In this document: one piece after another, positions 29,142 to 39,060 of the stretch | Position numbering within the stretch: the first letter of the stretch is position 1 | Layout of the letters: each line of letters starts with the position of its first letter | Assembly (NCBI RefSeq): GCF_001507595.1 | Contig: NZ_LQBQ01000012.1 | Span: 372,001-436,000 of the forward strand | Origin: Ruegeria marisrubri | GTDB taxonomy: Bacteria; Pseudomonadota; Alphaproteobacteria; Rhodobacterales; Rhodobacteraceae | Direction: 5' to 3' | DNA: 64,000 nt | The notes under the pieces: generated by a model | The model's database searches: none | Told to the model about the DNA's origin: nothing | What the model saw: the letters and a program-made list of their open reading frames with translations, nothing else | Position numbers and translations under genes: made by a program

Positions 29142-30506
29142 TTAACCTGCTCCGAAGGTTTCGCCAACAAACCCGACCAAATCAGACGGGCGAGTCAGTG
29201 ACAGTCCTGCCACAGTGCCGGTTTTTCCTCCTGCCGGAGCAATTGCTTTCGAGAAACCAAGTTTTTGTGCTTCTTTCAACCTGTTTTCGGTTTGCGGCGC
29301 TGGGCGGAGTGCGCCAGAGAGCGAGATTTCCCCGAAAACAACCGTATCGGCGGGCAGGGCGGAATCCTCGCGGGCGCTGAGCAAGGCGGCCGCGACGGCA
29401 AGGTCGGCGGCCGGCTCCGAGATCTTCATCCCTCCCGCCACGTTCAAGTAAACGTCGAGCCCCGCAAACGGAATGCCGCAACGCGCCTCGAGCACGGCGA
29501 GGATCATCGCCAGACGCCCGCTGTCCCAACCAACCACCGTCCGACGGGGCTGCGAAAGCGGAGAGGGCGCAACCAGCGCCTGCAGTTCGACCAGAACGGG
29601 CCGGGTGCCCTCTATCCCGGCGAAGACCGCCGATCCGGGGCTGGGGGTGCCGCGTTCCGACAGGAACAGGGCAGAGGGGTTGTGGACCTCGGACAGCCCG
29701 CCGCCGGTCATTTCGAAGACCCCGATCTCGTCGGCGGGGCCGAAGCGGTTCTTGACGGCCCGCAGGATGCGGAACTGGTGGCCGCGTTCGCCTTCGAAAT
29801 AGAGCACCGTATCCACCATGTGCTCGACCACGCGGGGGCCGGCAATCTGGCCTTCCTTGGTGACATGGCCGACCATGATGATCGAGACACCATGGCGCTT
29901 GGCAAAGGAAGTGAGTTCGTGCGCGGCGGCGCGCACCTGGGAGACCGAGCCCGGCGCGCTGTCGACATTGTCGGCCCACATGGTCTGGATCGAGTCGATG
30001 ATGGCGAGGCCGGGTTTCTCGGCCTCGAGCGTCGTCAGGATGTCGCGAAGATTGGTCTCGGCGGCAAGCTGAACCGGTGCGTCGGACAGGCCAAGCCTGC
30101 GGGCGCGCATGCGCACCTGTGCGCTGGCTTCCTCGCCTGAGACGTAGATCGTCTTGAGCCCCGCGCGGGCGAACCGGGCCGCGGCCTGCAGCAGCAGGGT
30201 CGATTTGCCGATGCCCGGATCGCCACCCACCAGAATGGCCGAGGCGGGCACCAGCCCACCACCCAGCACCCGGTCCAGTTCGGCCATGCCGCATTGCGTG
30301 CGGGGCGGGGGCGCCTCGTCAGCCGCGAGGTCGCTGAGCCGGACCGGCTGGCCGCGCCTGCCGCCCAGAGTTTTCGATGCAGGGCCGGAAGACAGCGGAA
30401 CGTCCTGCGTGATCGTGTTCCACTCGCCACAGGCGTCGCAGCGCCCCGACCAGCGCGAATGCGCCGCGCCACAGGCGGAGCAGGAGAAGGATTTCGTCTT
30501 TGCCAT
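29142..30506 (-). CDS. radA: DNA repair protein RadA
   Basis: A 454-residue RecA-like protein. N-terminal zinc finger CSACG...CDACGEW; Walker A GGDPGIGKSTLLLQAA; the RadA-specific KNRFG motif (VKNRFGPADEIG); and a C-terminal Lon-like domain (NVAGGMKISEPAADLAVAAALLSARED). It promotes branch migration in recombination. The start MAKTKSFSCSACG at 30506 is the family start. It lies immediately upstream of cvpA. Confidence 0.95.
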   Translation of the reverse strand: MAKTKSFSCSACGAAHSRWSGRCDACGEWNTITQDVPLSSGPASKTLGGRRGQPVRLSDLAADEAPPPRTQCGMAELDRVLGGGLVPASAILVGGDPGIGKSTLLLQAAARFARAGLKTIYVSGEEASAQVRMRARRLGLSDAPVQLAAETNLRDILTTLEAEKPGLAIIDSIQTMWADNVDSAPGSVSQVRAAAHELTSFAKRHGVSIIMVGHVTKEGQIAGPRVVEHMVDTVLYFEGERGHQFRILRAVKNRFGPADEIGVFEMTGGGLSEVHNPSALFLSERGTPSPGSAVFAGIEGTRPVLVELQALVAPSPLSQPRRTVVGWDSGRLAMILAVLEARCGIPFAGLDVYLNVAGGMKISEPAADLAVAAALLSAREDSALPADTVVFGEISLSGALRPAPQTENRLKEAQKLGFSKAIAPAGGKTGTVAGLSLTRPSDLVGFVGETFGAG

Positions 30507-30651
30507 GAGCACCTTGGTGCCCGACTGCTGGCAGTTCTTCAAGCCCTTGCGGGCTTTCATCTCTGCCGGTGGCGCGGCGCCTCCTCAGACCCGGCGGGCC
30601 ATCGTCGGCACCGGGCCGCCCTGACGGCCCTGTCGGGCCTTGGGTGGCCTG

Positions 30652-31434
30652 TCACTCTGCGGCGCGAGGCGGTTGCATGGCGATGACGCTGGCCGCTGCG
30701 GGATCGTCGCCGTCGGGGGGAGAGCGCAGCTGGGCTGAAAGCTCGGGCAGCAATTCGAACAACTCATCCCGCAGCCGCCCCAGCTGTGCCTTGGCGATCG
30801 ACTCTTCGATATCAACGTCGCGCGTCCACTGCCTGAGCTCGTGCAGGATGATCTGAGCATCCTCCAGCCTGTCCTTGAACAGTTCGATCTCTTCCTGCCG
30901 CTGTTTCAGGAACGCGCGGGCGCGCTCGACCTTGGCGTCGGAATAGACCGTGGCCAGTTCGTGACTGATCTGGCTCATCTGTGAGGCCAACTCGAGCACT
31001 TCCGGTTCGAGACCTTGCAGATCGGGGTGGTCGCGCAGATAGGCCAGCCGCTCTTTGACCGCGTCGAACTCGGAGGCCAGCGTGAATACGCCGGAACGAT
31101 CCGCCGCGTGGGCGACCTGGTAGGCGTGAACGATGTCCTGCATCTGCAGGTCGAATTTGCGATGCGTGTTCTCCAATGCCATGATCCGCCCATTTGCTGG
31201 CAGGTAGAAGGCCAGCATCAACACCAGGCAGGTCAGTCCGATCTGGGCGAACATCCCGGCGTTCGGATAGGCTGTTTCTCCGAACCCGGCCTCCAGTGTC
31301 AGCCAGGGCCAGATGCCCAGTGCGGAAAGTGTTGTCGCCGTCACGGCGAATAGCGCGGCGGCGCAGATCAGAAAAAATGTCAGTCGAAGAAATACCGTTT
31401 GAAACTGCAAAGTAAGTTGGTGGAACGAGGCCAT
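30652..31434 (-). CDS. Membrane-anchored coiled-coil protein of unknown function
   Basis: A 260-residue protein with two N-terminal membrane helices (FLRLTFFLICAAALFAVTATTLSALG and AGMFAQIGLTCLVLMLAFYLP) and a long, highly charged helical region predicted to be coiled coil (LEPEVLELASQMSQISHELATVYSDAKVERARAFLKQRQEEIELFKDRLEDAQ). Start at 31434 (MASFHQLTLQFQ) is favoured because AAAGGAG sits 8 bp upstream; the ATG at 31443 would overlap that site. Neighbour of radA, but I see nothing that ties it to DNA repair. Confidence 0.7.
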   Translation of the reverse strand: MASFHQLTLQFQTVFLRLTFFLICAAALFAVTATTLSALGIWPWLTLEAGFGETAYPNAGMFAQIGLTCLVLMLAFYLPANGRIMALENTHRKFDLQMQDIVHAYQVAHAADRSGVFTLASEFDAVKERLAYLRDHPDLQGLEPEVLELASQMSQISHELATVYSDAKVERARAFLKQRQEEIELFKDRLEDAQIILHELRQWTRDVDIEESIAKAQLGRLRDELFELLPELSAQLRSPPDGDDPAAASVIAMQPPRAAE

Positions 31435-31583
31435 AGCGCTCATCTCCTTTCGAAACCGGTTTTGAACCGGATCCAAAGCGGAGAAACAATGAACCAATCA
31501 CGTCGATCCGCGGCGGATCCGATACTGAAAACACATGGCTGCTCGAATATGCAAACGATACTCAGGTTTTCCTGTCCGATCAA

Positions 31584-32036
31584 TCAGGCCGAGAGATTTC
31601 CTGACCGTAGTTGCCTTTCCGTCATATGGCCCAGCACGAAAGAGGCCAGTATGCAGCCCGTGAACAGGTACAGGCCCCAGGCTGTTTCGACGGTGACATA
31701 AGAAATGCCCTTGGCCAAGGTAATGTAGAGCGCGATGAGAAAGATGTCGGCCATGGCCAGTTTGCCGAGAAGATGCAGAACCGGCTGAACCCGTGGATCA
31801 AGCAGATCCCACTGGACCAAGGCCAGGCCGATGGTCTTGAGATAGGGCGCGAAGAGCGCAAAGGCGGTGACCACCAGCGCCAGGAACACGTCCGATCCCC
31901 ACAATGCCTGCAACCCGGTGATGACGCTGATCTCGGACAGGCCGAAGATCGGCAATATCCCCGCCCTCATCAGAGGCGCGAACCATGCGATGGGGTAGAG
32001 GATCAGCAGAGACAACGTGGCTAGGCGCAGGGGCAT
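31584..32036 (-). CDS. PqiA-like (paraquat-inducible protein A) membrane protein
   Basis: A 150-residue protein with four hydrophobic helices, equal to one PqiA repeat: LSLLILYPIAWFAPLMRAGILPIFG, SVITGLQALWGSDVFLALVVTAFALFAPYLKTIGLAL, LLGKLAMADIFLIALYITLAKG and a final ETAWGLYLFTGCILASFVLGH. The cysteines of E. coli PqiA zinc ribbons are absent. It follows the MlaE/MlaF-type genes, agreeing with a role in lipid trafficking between membranes. The ATG at 32036 has AAAGG upstream. Confidence 0.75.
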   Translation of the reverse strand: MPLRLATLSLLILYPIAWFAPLMRAGILPIFGLSEISVITGLQALWGSDVFLALVVTAFALFAPYLKTIGLALVQWDLLDPRVQPVLHLLGKLAMADIFLIALYITLAKGISYVTVETAWGLYLFTGCILASFVLGHMTERQLRSGNLSA

Positions 32037-32132
32037 CTGGCAGAACCTTTGCGAAAACAATGCTCTCCACCTAGTAACTGTTGGCCAGACAGACAAGCAA
32101 ACAGCGGGATTTGCTGCGGCAGCGCCAGCAAA

Positions 32133-32879
32133 CTACCGTACTGACTCGATTGGCCCTTCGGCGCGGCCGTGGATGAACTGGTCCAGATAGGGATCGCCGC
32201 TGTCGTCCATCCGGGAAACGGGCCCGGTCCAGCGGATCTTGCCGCCGTGCAACATCGCCACGTTGTCGGCGATTGCCCGGACCGAGCTCATGTCGTGGGT
32301 GATGGTCATGGCGGTGGCGCCCATCTCGGTCACGATCTCGCGGATCAGTTCGTTGATGACGCCGGCCATGATCGGGTCCAGCCCGGTGGTGGGTTCGTCG
32401 AAAAAGATGATCTCGGGCTCGGCGGCGATGGCGCGGGCGAGGCCCACGCGCTTTTGCATGCCTCCCGACAGTTCCGCCGGATAGCGGTCGGCCACGTCGG
32501 GCTTCAGGCCCACGCGCCGCAGTTTCTCGATGGCGATGGCGCGGGCCTCGTCCACCGGGCGCTTGAGCGACCCGCGCAACAGGCGAAAGGCCACGTTCTG
32601 CCAGACGGTCAGCGAGTCGAACAGCGCGCCCCCCTGGAACAGCATGCCGAACTTGGCCAGAAAGGCATCACGGTCGCCGGTTGCCGCATCCTGACCATCG
32701 ACGTAGATCTTGCCGCTGTCCGGGTTGATCAGGCCCAGAATGCATTTGAGCGCCACCGACTTGCCGGTTCCCGAGCCTCCGATGATCACCATCGAGGTGC
32801 CCGTCGGAATCTCGAGGTTCACGCCGCGCAGCACGTGATTGTCGCCAAAGGCTTTGTGTACGTTCTCCATCCGGATCAT
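32133..32879 (-). CDS. mlaF: MlaF-like lipid transport ABC ATPase
   Basis: A 248-residue ABC ATPase: Walker A IIGGSGTGKSVALKCILG, signature LSGGMQKRVGLARAI (the Met-Gln-Lys-Arg variant typical of MlaF/Ttg2A), Walker B IIFFDEPTTGLDPI. It powers an MCE-type phospholipid transporter together with the MlaE-like permease, whose gene it overlaps by four bases. No mlaD, mlaC or mlaB is seen in the window. Confidence 0.9.
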   Translation of the reverse strand: MIRMENVHKAFGDNHVLRGVNLEIPTGTSMVIIGGSGTGKSVALKCILGLINPDSGKIYVDGQDAATGDRDAFLAKFGMLFQGGALFDSLTVWQNVAFRLLRGSLKRPVDEARAIAIEKLRRVGLKPDVADRYPAELSGGMQKRVGLARAIAAEPEIIFFDEPTTGLDPIMAGVINELIREIVTEMGATAMTITHDMSSVRAIADNVAMLHGGKIRWTGPVSRMDDSGDPYLDQFIHGRAEGPIESVR

Positions 32880-33658
32880 AGCGAGAAGAACACCCCCGTG
32901 AGAACGAAATTGGCGGCCAGGATCAGCACGGCGGCGGCCTCGACCGAGCTTTTGGTGGCGCGGCCCACACCCTGCGCGCCGCGGCCCGAATGCATGCCGA
33001 AATAGCAGCCCATGATCGCGGCGATCATCCCGAATGCCGCGCCCTTGACCAGCGACGAGACGATGTCCAGCGGTTCGAGGAAATCGGCAGTATTTTTCAG
33101 ATAGGCCGCCGGGTTGAAGCCGAGGTTCTGCGTGGCCACCGCATAGCCGCCGGCGATGCCGATGATGTCGCCAACCGCCACCAGAGCGGGCACGGTGATC
33201 AGGGCCGCCAGAATGCGCGGGGCGGTGAGGTATTTCATCGGGTGGGTCGACAGGGTGACCAGCGCGTCGATCTGTTCGGTCACCTTCATCGTGGCGATTT
33301 CGGCCGCGATCGACGAGGTGACGCGTGCCGCGATCATCAGGCCGACCATGACGGGGCCAAGCTCGCGCACCATGCCGATGGCGACGATCTGGGGCACCAC
33401 GGCCTCGGCGTTGAAACGGGCGCCGCCGGCATAGATCTGCAGCGCCAGCGCGCCGCCGGTAAAGATCGTGGTCAGCCCCACGACCGGCAGCGACAGCCAG
33501 CCGATATGCAGCAGGGCCGCGGCGAATTCACGCGGGTAGAAGGGCGGGCGAAAGATGTGAGACAGGGCGTCGAGCGCGAACAGGGTCACACGCCCGAAAA
33601 CGGCAAGCAGCGTCAGAACCGAGCGGCCCAGCCCGGCCAACCAGGCGATGGGGCTCAT
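32876..33658 (-). CDS. mlaE: MlaE-like lipid transport permease
   Basis: A 260-residue permease with about five to six helices and the MlaE signature: [68 protein letters not shown]. Such permeases work in the inner membrane in retrograde or anterograde phospholipid transport. It overlaps both alr upstream and mlaF downstream by four bases, so alr-mlaE-mlaF are translationally coupled. Confidence 0.9.
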   Translation of the reverse strand: MSPIAWLAGLGRSVLTLLAVFGRVTLFALDALSHIFRPPFYPREFAAALLHIGWLSLPVVGLTTIFTGGALALQIYAGGARFNAEAVVPQIVAIGMVRELGPVMVGLMIAARVTSSIAAEIATMKVTEQIDALVTLSTHPMKYLTAPRILAALITVPALVAVGDIIGIAGGYAVATQNLGFNPAAYLKNTADFLEPLDIVSSLVKGAAFGMIAAIMGCYFGMHSGRGAQGVGRATKSSVEAAAVLILAANFVLTGVFFSL

Positions 33659-34689
33659 TCCACGTAGCCCCGCGAATAGCGCGATCCAAGCGAGGTCAGG
33701 ATTTCGTATCCGATGGTGCCGGCCGCCTCGGCCAGATCATCCACCGTCTGATGACCGTTGAGGATGCGCAGCGAGGTCGGCATTTCCTTGAGGTCGGTGA
33801 CATCGACGGTGATCAGGTCCATCGAGATGCGCCCGACCACCGGGCAGGGCTGCCCGGCCGAGAACGCGTCTATGCCGCCACCGATGGCGCGATGCAGCCC
33901 GTCGGCATATCCCGCCGCAACGGTGGCGATCTTGGACGGGCGACGCGCTGTCCAGCTGTTGCCGTAACCGACCGTTTCGCCGACCGCGACATCGCGAATC
34001 TGGATCACCGGCAGATCGACGGTGACCACCGGGCGTGCCTCCTCGTAGGGCAGGCCGCCATACAGGCCGATGCCGGGGCGGCAGAGGTCGAAGTGATAGT
34101 CGCGCCCAAGCAGGATGCCACCCGTGGCCGAAAGAGACCGCGGCACATGAACTCCGTCCGTCATCTGTTTGAACGCACGCAATTGTTTCGCGTTCATCGG
34201 ATGGTCGGGCTCGTCCGCACAGGCCAAGTGCGACATGATGAGAACCGGGTGTTGGCCCAGCACCAAGTCCCTGAGTTCCGCCCAGTCTGCGGGCTCCATT
34301 CCCAGCCGGTTCATGCCGGTGTCGAGCTGGATGCCGAAGGGATGAGCCGGAAGCGCCTCGAGGTGCCGTTTCAATTGCTGCGCCGAATTGAGCATCGGCA
34401 CCAGCCCATGCTTGCGCAGCAATTCCGCGTCACCTTCCATGTGCCCCGAGAATACGCCGATCATGGGGCCGGGGCCGACGGCTTCGCGTACGGCCGCGCC
34501 TTCTTCGGCCACGGCGACAAAGAACTTGCGGACCCCCGCTTCGACCAGCGCGTCGGCGACCGGCTCGACGCCCAGACCGTAGGCGTCCGCCTTGACTACG
34601 GCTGCCGTCTCGGCGGCGGTCATCGCGTCGAGCGCCCGCCAGTTGCGGGCAATGGAATGCAGGTTGATCGTCAGGCGTGCGGTGGTCAT
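33655..34689 (-). CDS. alr: Alanine racemase
   Basis: A 344-residue PLP enzyme. The PLP lysine is Lys33 in [44 protein letters not shown] contains the catalytic Tyr region, and [17 protein letters not shown] is the family C-terminal motif. It supplies D-alanine for peptidoglycan. It lies between dnaB and the mla genes on the same strand and overlaps mlaE by four bases. Confidence 0.95.
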   Translation of the reverse strand: MTTARLTINLHSIARNWRALDAMTAAETAAVVKADAYGLGVEPVADALVEAGVRKFFVAVAEEGAAVREAVGPGPMIGVFSGHMEGDAELLRKHGLVPMLNSAQQLKRHLEALPAHPFGIQLDTGMNRLGMEPADWAELRDLVLGQHPVLIMSHLACADEPDHPMNAKQLRAFKQMTDGVHVPRSLSATGGILLGRDYHFDLCRPGIGLYGGLPYEEARPVVTVDLPVIQIRDVAVGETVGYGNSWTARRPSKIATVAAGYADGLHRAIGGGIDAFSAGQPCPVVGRISMDLITVDVTDLKEMPTSLRILNGHQTVDDLAEAAGTIGYEILTSLGSRYSRGYVE

Positions 34690-34886
34690 GCCCTGTTCAT
34701 GACACCGGCGCTTCTCAGGTCAAGAGGGAAAGCCGCCATACATGCCGGTTTGTGCCAGTTGCGGGCCGTTTCGACCCTGCGGAACGCGAGGATACACGGC
34801 TCGACGCAACCCGGAATTGCCGGCTGCCGTAACGGCACTCAAATCTTGGGACTGTTTTTGCACCGGCTCCAAAAAGGGATATCGGG

Positions 34887-34905
34887 CGGGATCGTTCACA
34901 TCCCG
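34887..34905 (-). terminator. Possible dnaB terminator hairpin
   Basis: Perfect inverted repeat CGGGAT-N7-ATCCCG just past the dnaB stop; a TTTTT run comes 11 bp later on the minus strand. The distance makes it a weak candidate. Otherwise the 236-bp dnaB-alr gap shows nothing. Confidence 0.35.
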
Positions 34906-34925
34906 GCACGGCTTGCAGTCCGGCG

Positions 34926-36416
34926 TCAATAGCCTTCGATCTGGCCGCCTTGTTGCCAGGGTTTCACCAGGTTGCCAAAGCGGGTGAACTGCGCCTCGAA
35001 GGCCAGCTCGACCGTGCCGATGGGGCCGTGGCGCTGCTTGCCGACGATGACTTCGGCCTTGCCGTGCAGCCGCTCCATCGCCTGCTTCCACTCTTCCATC
35101 TTCTCCAGCTCGTGATCGCCGGGCTTTTCGCGTTCCTTGTAGTATTCCTCGCGGAACACGAACATCACCACGTCGGCGTCCTGCTCGATCGAGCCGGATT
35201 CGCGCAGGTCGGACAGCTGCGGGCGCTTGTCGTCCCGGCTTTCGACCTGACGCGACAGCTGCGACAGGGCGATGACGGGGATGTTCAGTTCCTTGGCGAT
35301 CGCCTTCATCCCCATCGAGATCTCGGCGATCTCGTTCACCCGGTTGTCGGACATGCCGCGGCACAGCTGCAGATAGTCGATCACAAGCAGGTCCAGCCCG
35401 TGGGTCCGCTTCAGCCGTCGCGCACGGGCGGCCAGTTGGCTGATCGGCAGGGCGGGGGTGTCGTCGATGAACAGCGGGCAGGCCTCAAGCTCCTTGGCGG
35501 CATCGACGAAACGCCGGAACTCGGCCTCGGTCATGTCGCCCTGGCGGATCTTGTGGCTGGAGATTTCGGATGCCTCGGCCAGAATACGGCCCGCCAGCTG
35601 CTCGGCGCTCATTTCCAGCGAGAAGAACCCGACCACGCCGCCGTCGATCGCGCCCTCGGTCCCGTCGGCCTTGATGCCGCGCTTGTAGGCCTTGGCCACG
35701 TTGAAGGCGATGTTCGTCGCAAGCGAGGTCTTCCCCATCGAGGGGCGACCGGCAAGGATGATCAGGTCGGACGGGTGCAAACCGCCCAGTTGCTTGTCCA
35801 GATCGACCAGACCGGTCGAGATTCCCGCCATGCCGCCGCCACGCTGGTAGGCCTCGTTGGTGACGTTCACGGCCTCGGTGACGGCCTTCAGAAAGGATTT
35901 GAACCCCGACTCGGTCTGGCCCTGCTCGGATAGTTGATAGAGTTTCTGCTCTGCTTCTACGATCTGCTCTTTCGGTTCACTTGCCACATCCACCCGCGCA
36001 GCCTTGTCCGAGATGTCGCGGCCCAGCCGGATCAACTCGCGCCGGATCGCGAGGTCATAGATCATCTGGGCATAGTCCCGCACGGCAAAGGCGCTGATCG
36101 AGGCGCCGGCCAGCTTGACCAGATAGGCGGGGCCGCCCAGTTCCTTGAGCCCCTCGTCGTCGGCCATGAACGACTTGAGCGTGACCGGAGAGGCCAGTGC
36201 GTTCTTTGCGATGCGGGCGGCCGCCACCTCGTAGATGCGGGCGTGGACCGGGTCATAGAAATGCTCGGCCCCGATGATCGAGGCGACCCGGTCATAGAGG
36301 TCGTTGTTGGTCAGGATCGCGCCCAGCAATTGCTGTTCGGCCTCGACCGAATGCGGCATCGTGTCTGGGTTCTGAATCTCGGCTGGTGCCTGCTCGAAAC
36401 TGCGGATCTCGTTCAT
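34926..36416 (-). CDS. dnaB: Replicative DNA helicase DnaB
   Basis: A 496-residue helicase. N-terminal domain MPHSVEAEQQLLGAILTNNDLYDRV; RecA-like core with Walker A LAGRPSMGKTSLATNIAFNV, GGVVGFFSLEMSAEQLAGRIL, and LLVIDYLQLCRG; C-terminal LSDLRESGSIEQDADVVMFVFREEYY. All DnaB motifs are intact and no intein is present. It unwinds DNA at the replication fork. The ATG at 36416 (MNEIRSFEQAP) is chosen; an upstream start at 36449 is possible, and neither has a strong ribosome site. Confidence 0.95.
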   Translation of the reverse strand: MNEIRSFEQAPAEIQNPDTMPHSVEAEQQLLGAILTNNDLYDRVASIIGAEHFYDPVHARIYEVAAARIAKNALASPVTLKSFMADDEGLKELGGPAYLVKLAGASISAFAVRDYAQMIYDLAIRRELIRLGRDISDKAARVDVASEPKEQIVEAEQKLYQLSEQGQTESGFKSFLKAVTEAVNVTNEAYQRGGGMAGISTGLVDLDKQLGGLHPSDLIILAGRPSMGKTSLATNIAFNVAKAYKRGIKADGTEGAIDGGVVGFFSLEMSAEQLAGRILAEASEISSHKIRQGDMTEAEFRRFVDAAKELEACPLFIDDTPALPISQLAARARRLKRTHGLDLLVIDYLQLCRGMSDNRVNEIAEISMGMKAIAKELNIPVIALSQLSRQVESRDDKRPQLSDLRESGSIEQDADVVMFVFREEYYKEREKPGDHELEKMEEWKQAMERLHGKAEVIVGKQRHGPIGTVELAFEAQFTRFGNLVKPWQQGGQIEGY

Positions 36417-36615
36417 TGCTGCTCTAACCACCCCTCGGGTCCGGGTCATAACCGCACGTCCCGAGTCGGTGCAAATTGTATGTTTCTGGGGATAGATTGT
36501 GCATATCTTCCCGCCCCATCATATTGCAGGGTGGAAAGGGACGGCGTCAACATCTTGTGGCGGTCGCCGATCTGCTGAATAGGCGGGACGGACTGCCGCC
36601 CCACCTGACCCTGCG

Positions 36616-37293
36616 TCAGCCCTTGTGCGCCTCTTGCCAGGCGCGTGGGTCGTTCAGGAAGGCTTCGACCCCATCCAGCGTTTCCGGGTCAAAGGCACCC
36701 TGTGCCTTGGCCTCGGCCAGAACATCCCACCAGGTGCAGAGGTAGTGCAACTGAACCCCATGATCGCCCAGCGTTTTCTCGGTTTCCGGGAAGATGCCGT
36801 AATAGAAGATCACTGCCGTGTGGCCGCAGCTGGCGCCGGTTTCGCGGATCGCATCGACGAAGGACAGTTTCGAGCCTCCATCGGTGGTCAGGTCTTCGAC
36901 CAGCAACACGCGCTGACCTTCGCTCATCGCGCCTTCGATCCGGGCGTTGCGGCCATAGCCCTTGGGCTTCTTGCGCACATAGGTCATCGGCAGGGCCATA
37001 CGCTCGGCCACCATGGCGGCAAAGGGGATGCCCGCGGTCTCGCCGCCGGCGATGTTGTCGAAGGCCTCGAAACCTGCGTCGCGCATGACGGTGACGGTCA
37101 GGAAATCCATCAGCGCCGAGCGGATGCGCGGATACGAGATCAGCTTGCGGCAGTCGATATAGGTGGGGCTGGGCAGGCCGGATGCCAGCGTGAAGGGCTC
37201 GCGCGCGTTGAAATGCACGGCCTTGATTTCCAGCAGCATCCGCGCGGTCAGGCGGGCGATTTCCGATTTTTCGGGGAAACTGGCAGGGATCAT
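36616..37293 (-). CDS. pyrE: Orotate phosphoribosyltransferase
   Basis: A 225-residue enzyme that joins orotate to PRPP in pyrimidine synthesis. PRPP-binding loop [23 protein letters not shown]; substrate region [22 protein letters not shown] and [17 protein letters not shown]. The ATG at 37293 has AAGGA seven bases upstream. It follows pyrC after a 68-bp gap that contains a repeat copy, so the two probably form one operon. Confidence 0.95.
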   Translation of the reverse strand: MIPASFPEKSEIARLTARMLLEIKAVHFNAREPFTLASGLPSPTYIDCRKLISYPRIRSALMDFLTVTVMRDAGFEAFDNIAGGETAGIPFAAMVAERMALPMTYVRKKPKGYGRNARIEGAMSEGQRVLLVEDLTTDGGSKLSFVDAIRETGASCGHTAVIFYYGIFPETEKTLGDHGVQLHYLCTWWDVLAEAKAQGAFDPETLDGVEAFLNDPRAWQEAHKG

Positions 37294-37327
37294 CCTCAAA
37301 TCCTTGGTCTGGGCGGAGAGTGCGGGA

Positions 37328-37361
37328 GCCTCCGGCGGGAGTATTTGTCGAAAAGATGAAG
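37328..37361. repeat. Roseobacter intergenic repeat, copy 5 (short)
   Basis: GCCTCCGGCGGGAGTATTTG then TCGAAAAGATGAAG, without the outer hairpin. It fills the gap between pyrC and pyrE, inside an operon, ending at the pyrC stop. Confidence 0.75.
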
Positions 37362-38399
37362 TCAGGCGACGCGCCAATGCAGCGGGAAGCCAGGGTCGAA
37401 CACGGTGACGGGGCCATCGCCGGTTTCGATCTTGGCTGGGTAGGTCACCGGCTCGCCCTTGGTCAGAGTGATCGTCTCTTCGTTGACCGGCAGGCGGTAG
37501 AAGGCAGGGCCATGCAGCGAGGCAAAGCCTTCGAGCTTGTCCAGCGCGTTTTCGCGTTCGAAGACCTCGGCCAGCAGCGACATGGTGTTGGTGGCGGTGA
37601 AGCAGCCGGCGCAGCCGCAGGCCATCTCCTTGTTGGCGTCCGTATGCGGCGCGCTGTCGGTGCCGAGGAAGAACCGCGCGTCGCCCGAGGTGGCGGCGGC
37701 GACCAGTGCAAGGCGGTGCTCCTCGCGCTTTGCGACGGGCAGGCAGTAATAGTGCGGCTTGATCCCGCCAACCAGGATGTGGTTGCGGTTGATGATCAGG
37801 TGGTGCGCGGTGATCGTGGCGCCCAGATCGGCCTCGTTGGCGCGCACGTAGTCGACCCCGTTCGACGTGGTGATATGCTCCATGACCACGCGCAAACCCG
37901 GCGTGGCCTTGCGGATCGGGTCCAGAACCCGGTCGATGAACACCGCCTCTCGGTCGAAGATGTCGATCTCGGCATCCGTGACCTCGCCATGCACGCAGAG
38001 CGGCAGGCCGATCTCGGCCATCTTCTCCAGCACGCCCCGCACCTTTTCGAAGTCGCGCACGCCAGAGGCCGAATTCGTCGTGGCCCCGGCCGGATACAGC
38101 TTGACCGCCTTCACCAATCCGCTGGCATGGGCGGCGGCCACGTCTGCGGGGTCGGTGTCCTCGGTCAGATACAGCGTCATCAGCGGCTCGAAGGACATGC
38201 CCTCGGGCAGCGCCGTCATGATCCGGTCGCGGTAGGCGGCGGCCTGTGCCCCGGTCACCACCGGCGGCACCAGATTCGGCATGATGATCGCGCGCGCGAA
38301 ATGGCGGGCGGTTTCGGGCAGGACGGCCTGCAACATGTCGCCATCGCGCAGGTGCAGATGCCAGTCGTCGGGGCGGCGGATCGTGAGGCTTTGGGTCAT
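37362..38399 (-). CDS. pyrC: Dihydroorotase
   Basis: A 345-residue class II (E. coli PyrC-type) dihydroorotase. Zinc ligands His14 and His16 in [13 protein letters not shown]; carboxylated Lys in [13 protein letters not shown]; further ligands in [20 protein letters not shown] and [21 protein letters not shown] provides the catalytic Asp. It closes carbamoyl aspartate to dihydroorotate. The ATG at 38399 is the family start ([20 protein letters not shown]). The gene is divergent from an SRPBCC protein. Confidence 0.95.
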   Translation of the reverse strand: MTQSLTIRRPDDWHLHLRDGDMLQAVLPETARHFARAIIMPNLVPPVVTGAQAAAYRDRIMTALPEGMSFEPLMTLYLTEDTDPADVAAAHASGLVKAVKLYPAGATTNSASGVRDFEKVRGVLEKMAEIGLPLCVHGEVTDAEIDIFDREAVFIDRVLDPIRKATPGLRVVMEHITTSNGVDYVRANEADLGATITAHHLIINRNHILVGGIKPHYYCLPVAKREEHRLALVAAATSGDARFFLGTDSAPHTDANKEMACGCAGCFTATNTMSLLAEVFERENALDKLEGFASLHGPAFYRLPVNEETITLTKGEPVTYPAKIETGDGPVTVFDPGFPLHWRVA

Positions 38400-38517
38400 G
38401 CGGCACCCGCTATCACAGGCTTGCCACGCGGGAAAGCCCCACGGCCAGGGGGCGAGGCAATTTGCGCGGTTCCAAGGGGTGCCGCACCAATGCAGGCTGC
38501 AGGTCAGGGAGAGAGTC

Positions 38518-38970
38518 GTGAAACGCACGTTGACCTTCAGGCATGTCTATCCTGTGGATCCGGACCGGCTGTTCGAGCTGGTAACGGATCTCGATACGCT
38601 CGAAGCGGTGACAAAACCCTGGATGCGCTTTGATCACCTTCCGTCGGGTCCGGTGCGCGAAGGGCAGGTCATAGACGTGGACATGTCCCTTTTCGGTCTT
38701 TTCCCTGCGCGCCCTTACAAGATCGTGGTGACCAAATGCGCGGGGAGCCAGCATGTCATGACCTCGGACGAGACAGGCATGGGCTCTCACCTCGTCCACA
38801 TGCTCGAAGTGCATCCCAGCGGGGAAGGTTCTGCGGAACTGGTGGACAGGATCGAAGTCGAAGCAGGCTGGGCGGCGCCATTGGTCGCGATGTGGCTATG
38901 GCTCACGCATCGCTGGCGACATCACGTCCGCCTGCGCCTGTTGCGAAGGTTGGCCGAGCAGCCAGAATGA
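38518..38970 (+). CDS. SRPBCC-like small ligand-binding protein
   Basis: A 150-residue protein starting at GTG 38518 with AGGGAGAGAGTC upstream. [60 protein letters not shown] reads as the N-terminal strand-helix pattern of the START/SRPBCC fold, and [36 protein letters not shown] as its long C-terminal helix. Proteins of this fold bind lipids or hydrophobic ligands, and CoxG in CO dehydrogenase clusters is also an SRPBCC protein. Only the fold is inferred; it is upstream of coxD and could belong to that cluster. Confidence 0.6.
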   Translation: MKRTLTFRHVYPVDPDRLFELVTDLDTLEAVTKPWMRFDHLPSGPVREGQVIDVDMSLFGLFPARPYKIVVTKCAGSQHVMTSDETGMGSHLVHMLEVHPSGEGSAELVDRIEVEAGWAAPLVAMWLWLTHRWRHHVRLRLLRRLAEQPE

Positions 38971-39060
38971 CCAATGCCGTCCGACCGTTCCGGCCGCGGC
39001 CATGCGGACTTGACGCGCCGGGTCAGCCGTGACCTGTTGGGCGCAACAGGAGGAAGAGAA

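Noticed and set aside
34690..34925. Possible tRNA or small gene in the dnaB-alr gap
   Set aside because: No cloverleaf with a GTTCGAnnC T-loop and no coding pattern; only a weak hairpin is visible.
36616..38406. Apparent 596-residue fusion covering pyrE and pyrC
   Set aside because: The pyrC part is read in the wrong frame; only the last 225 residues are real (pyrE). The true pyrC frame is 37362-38399.
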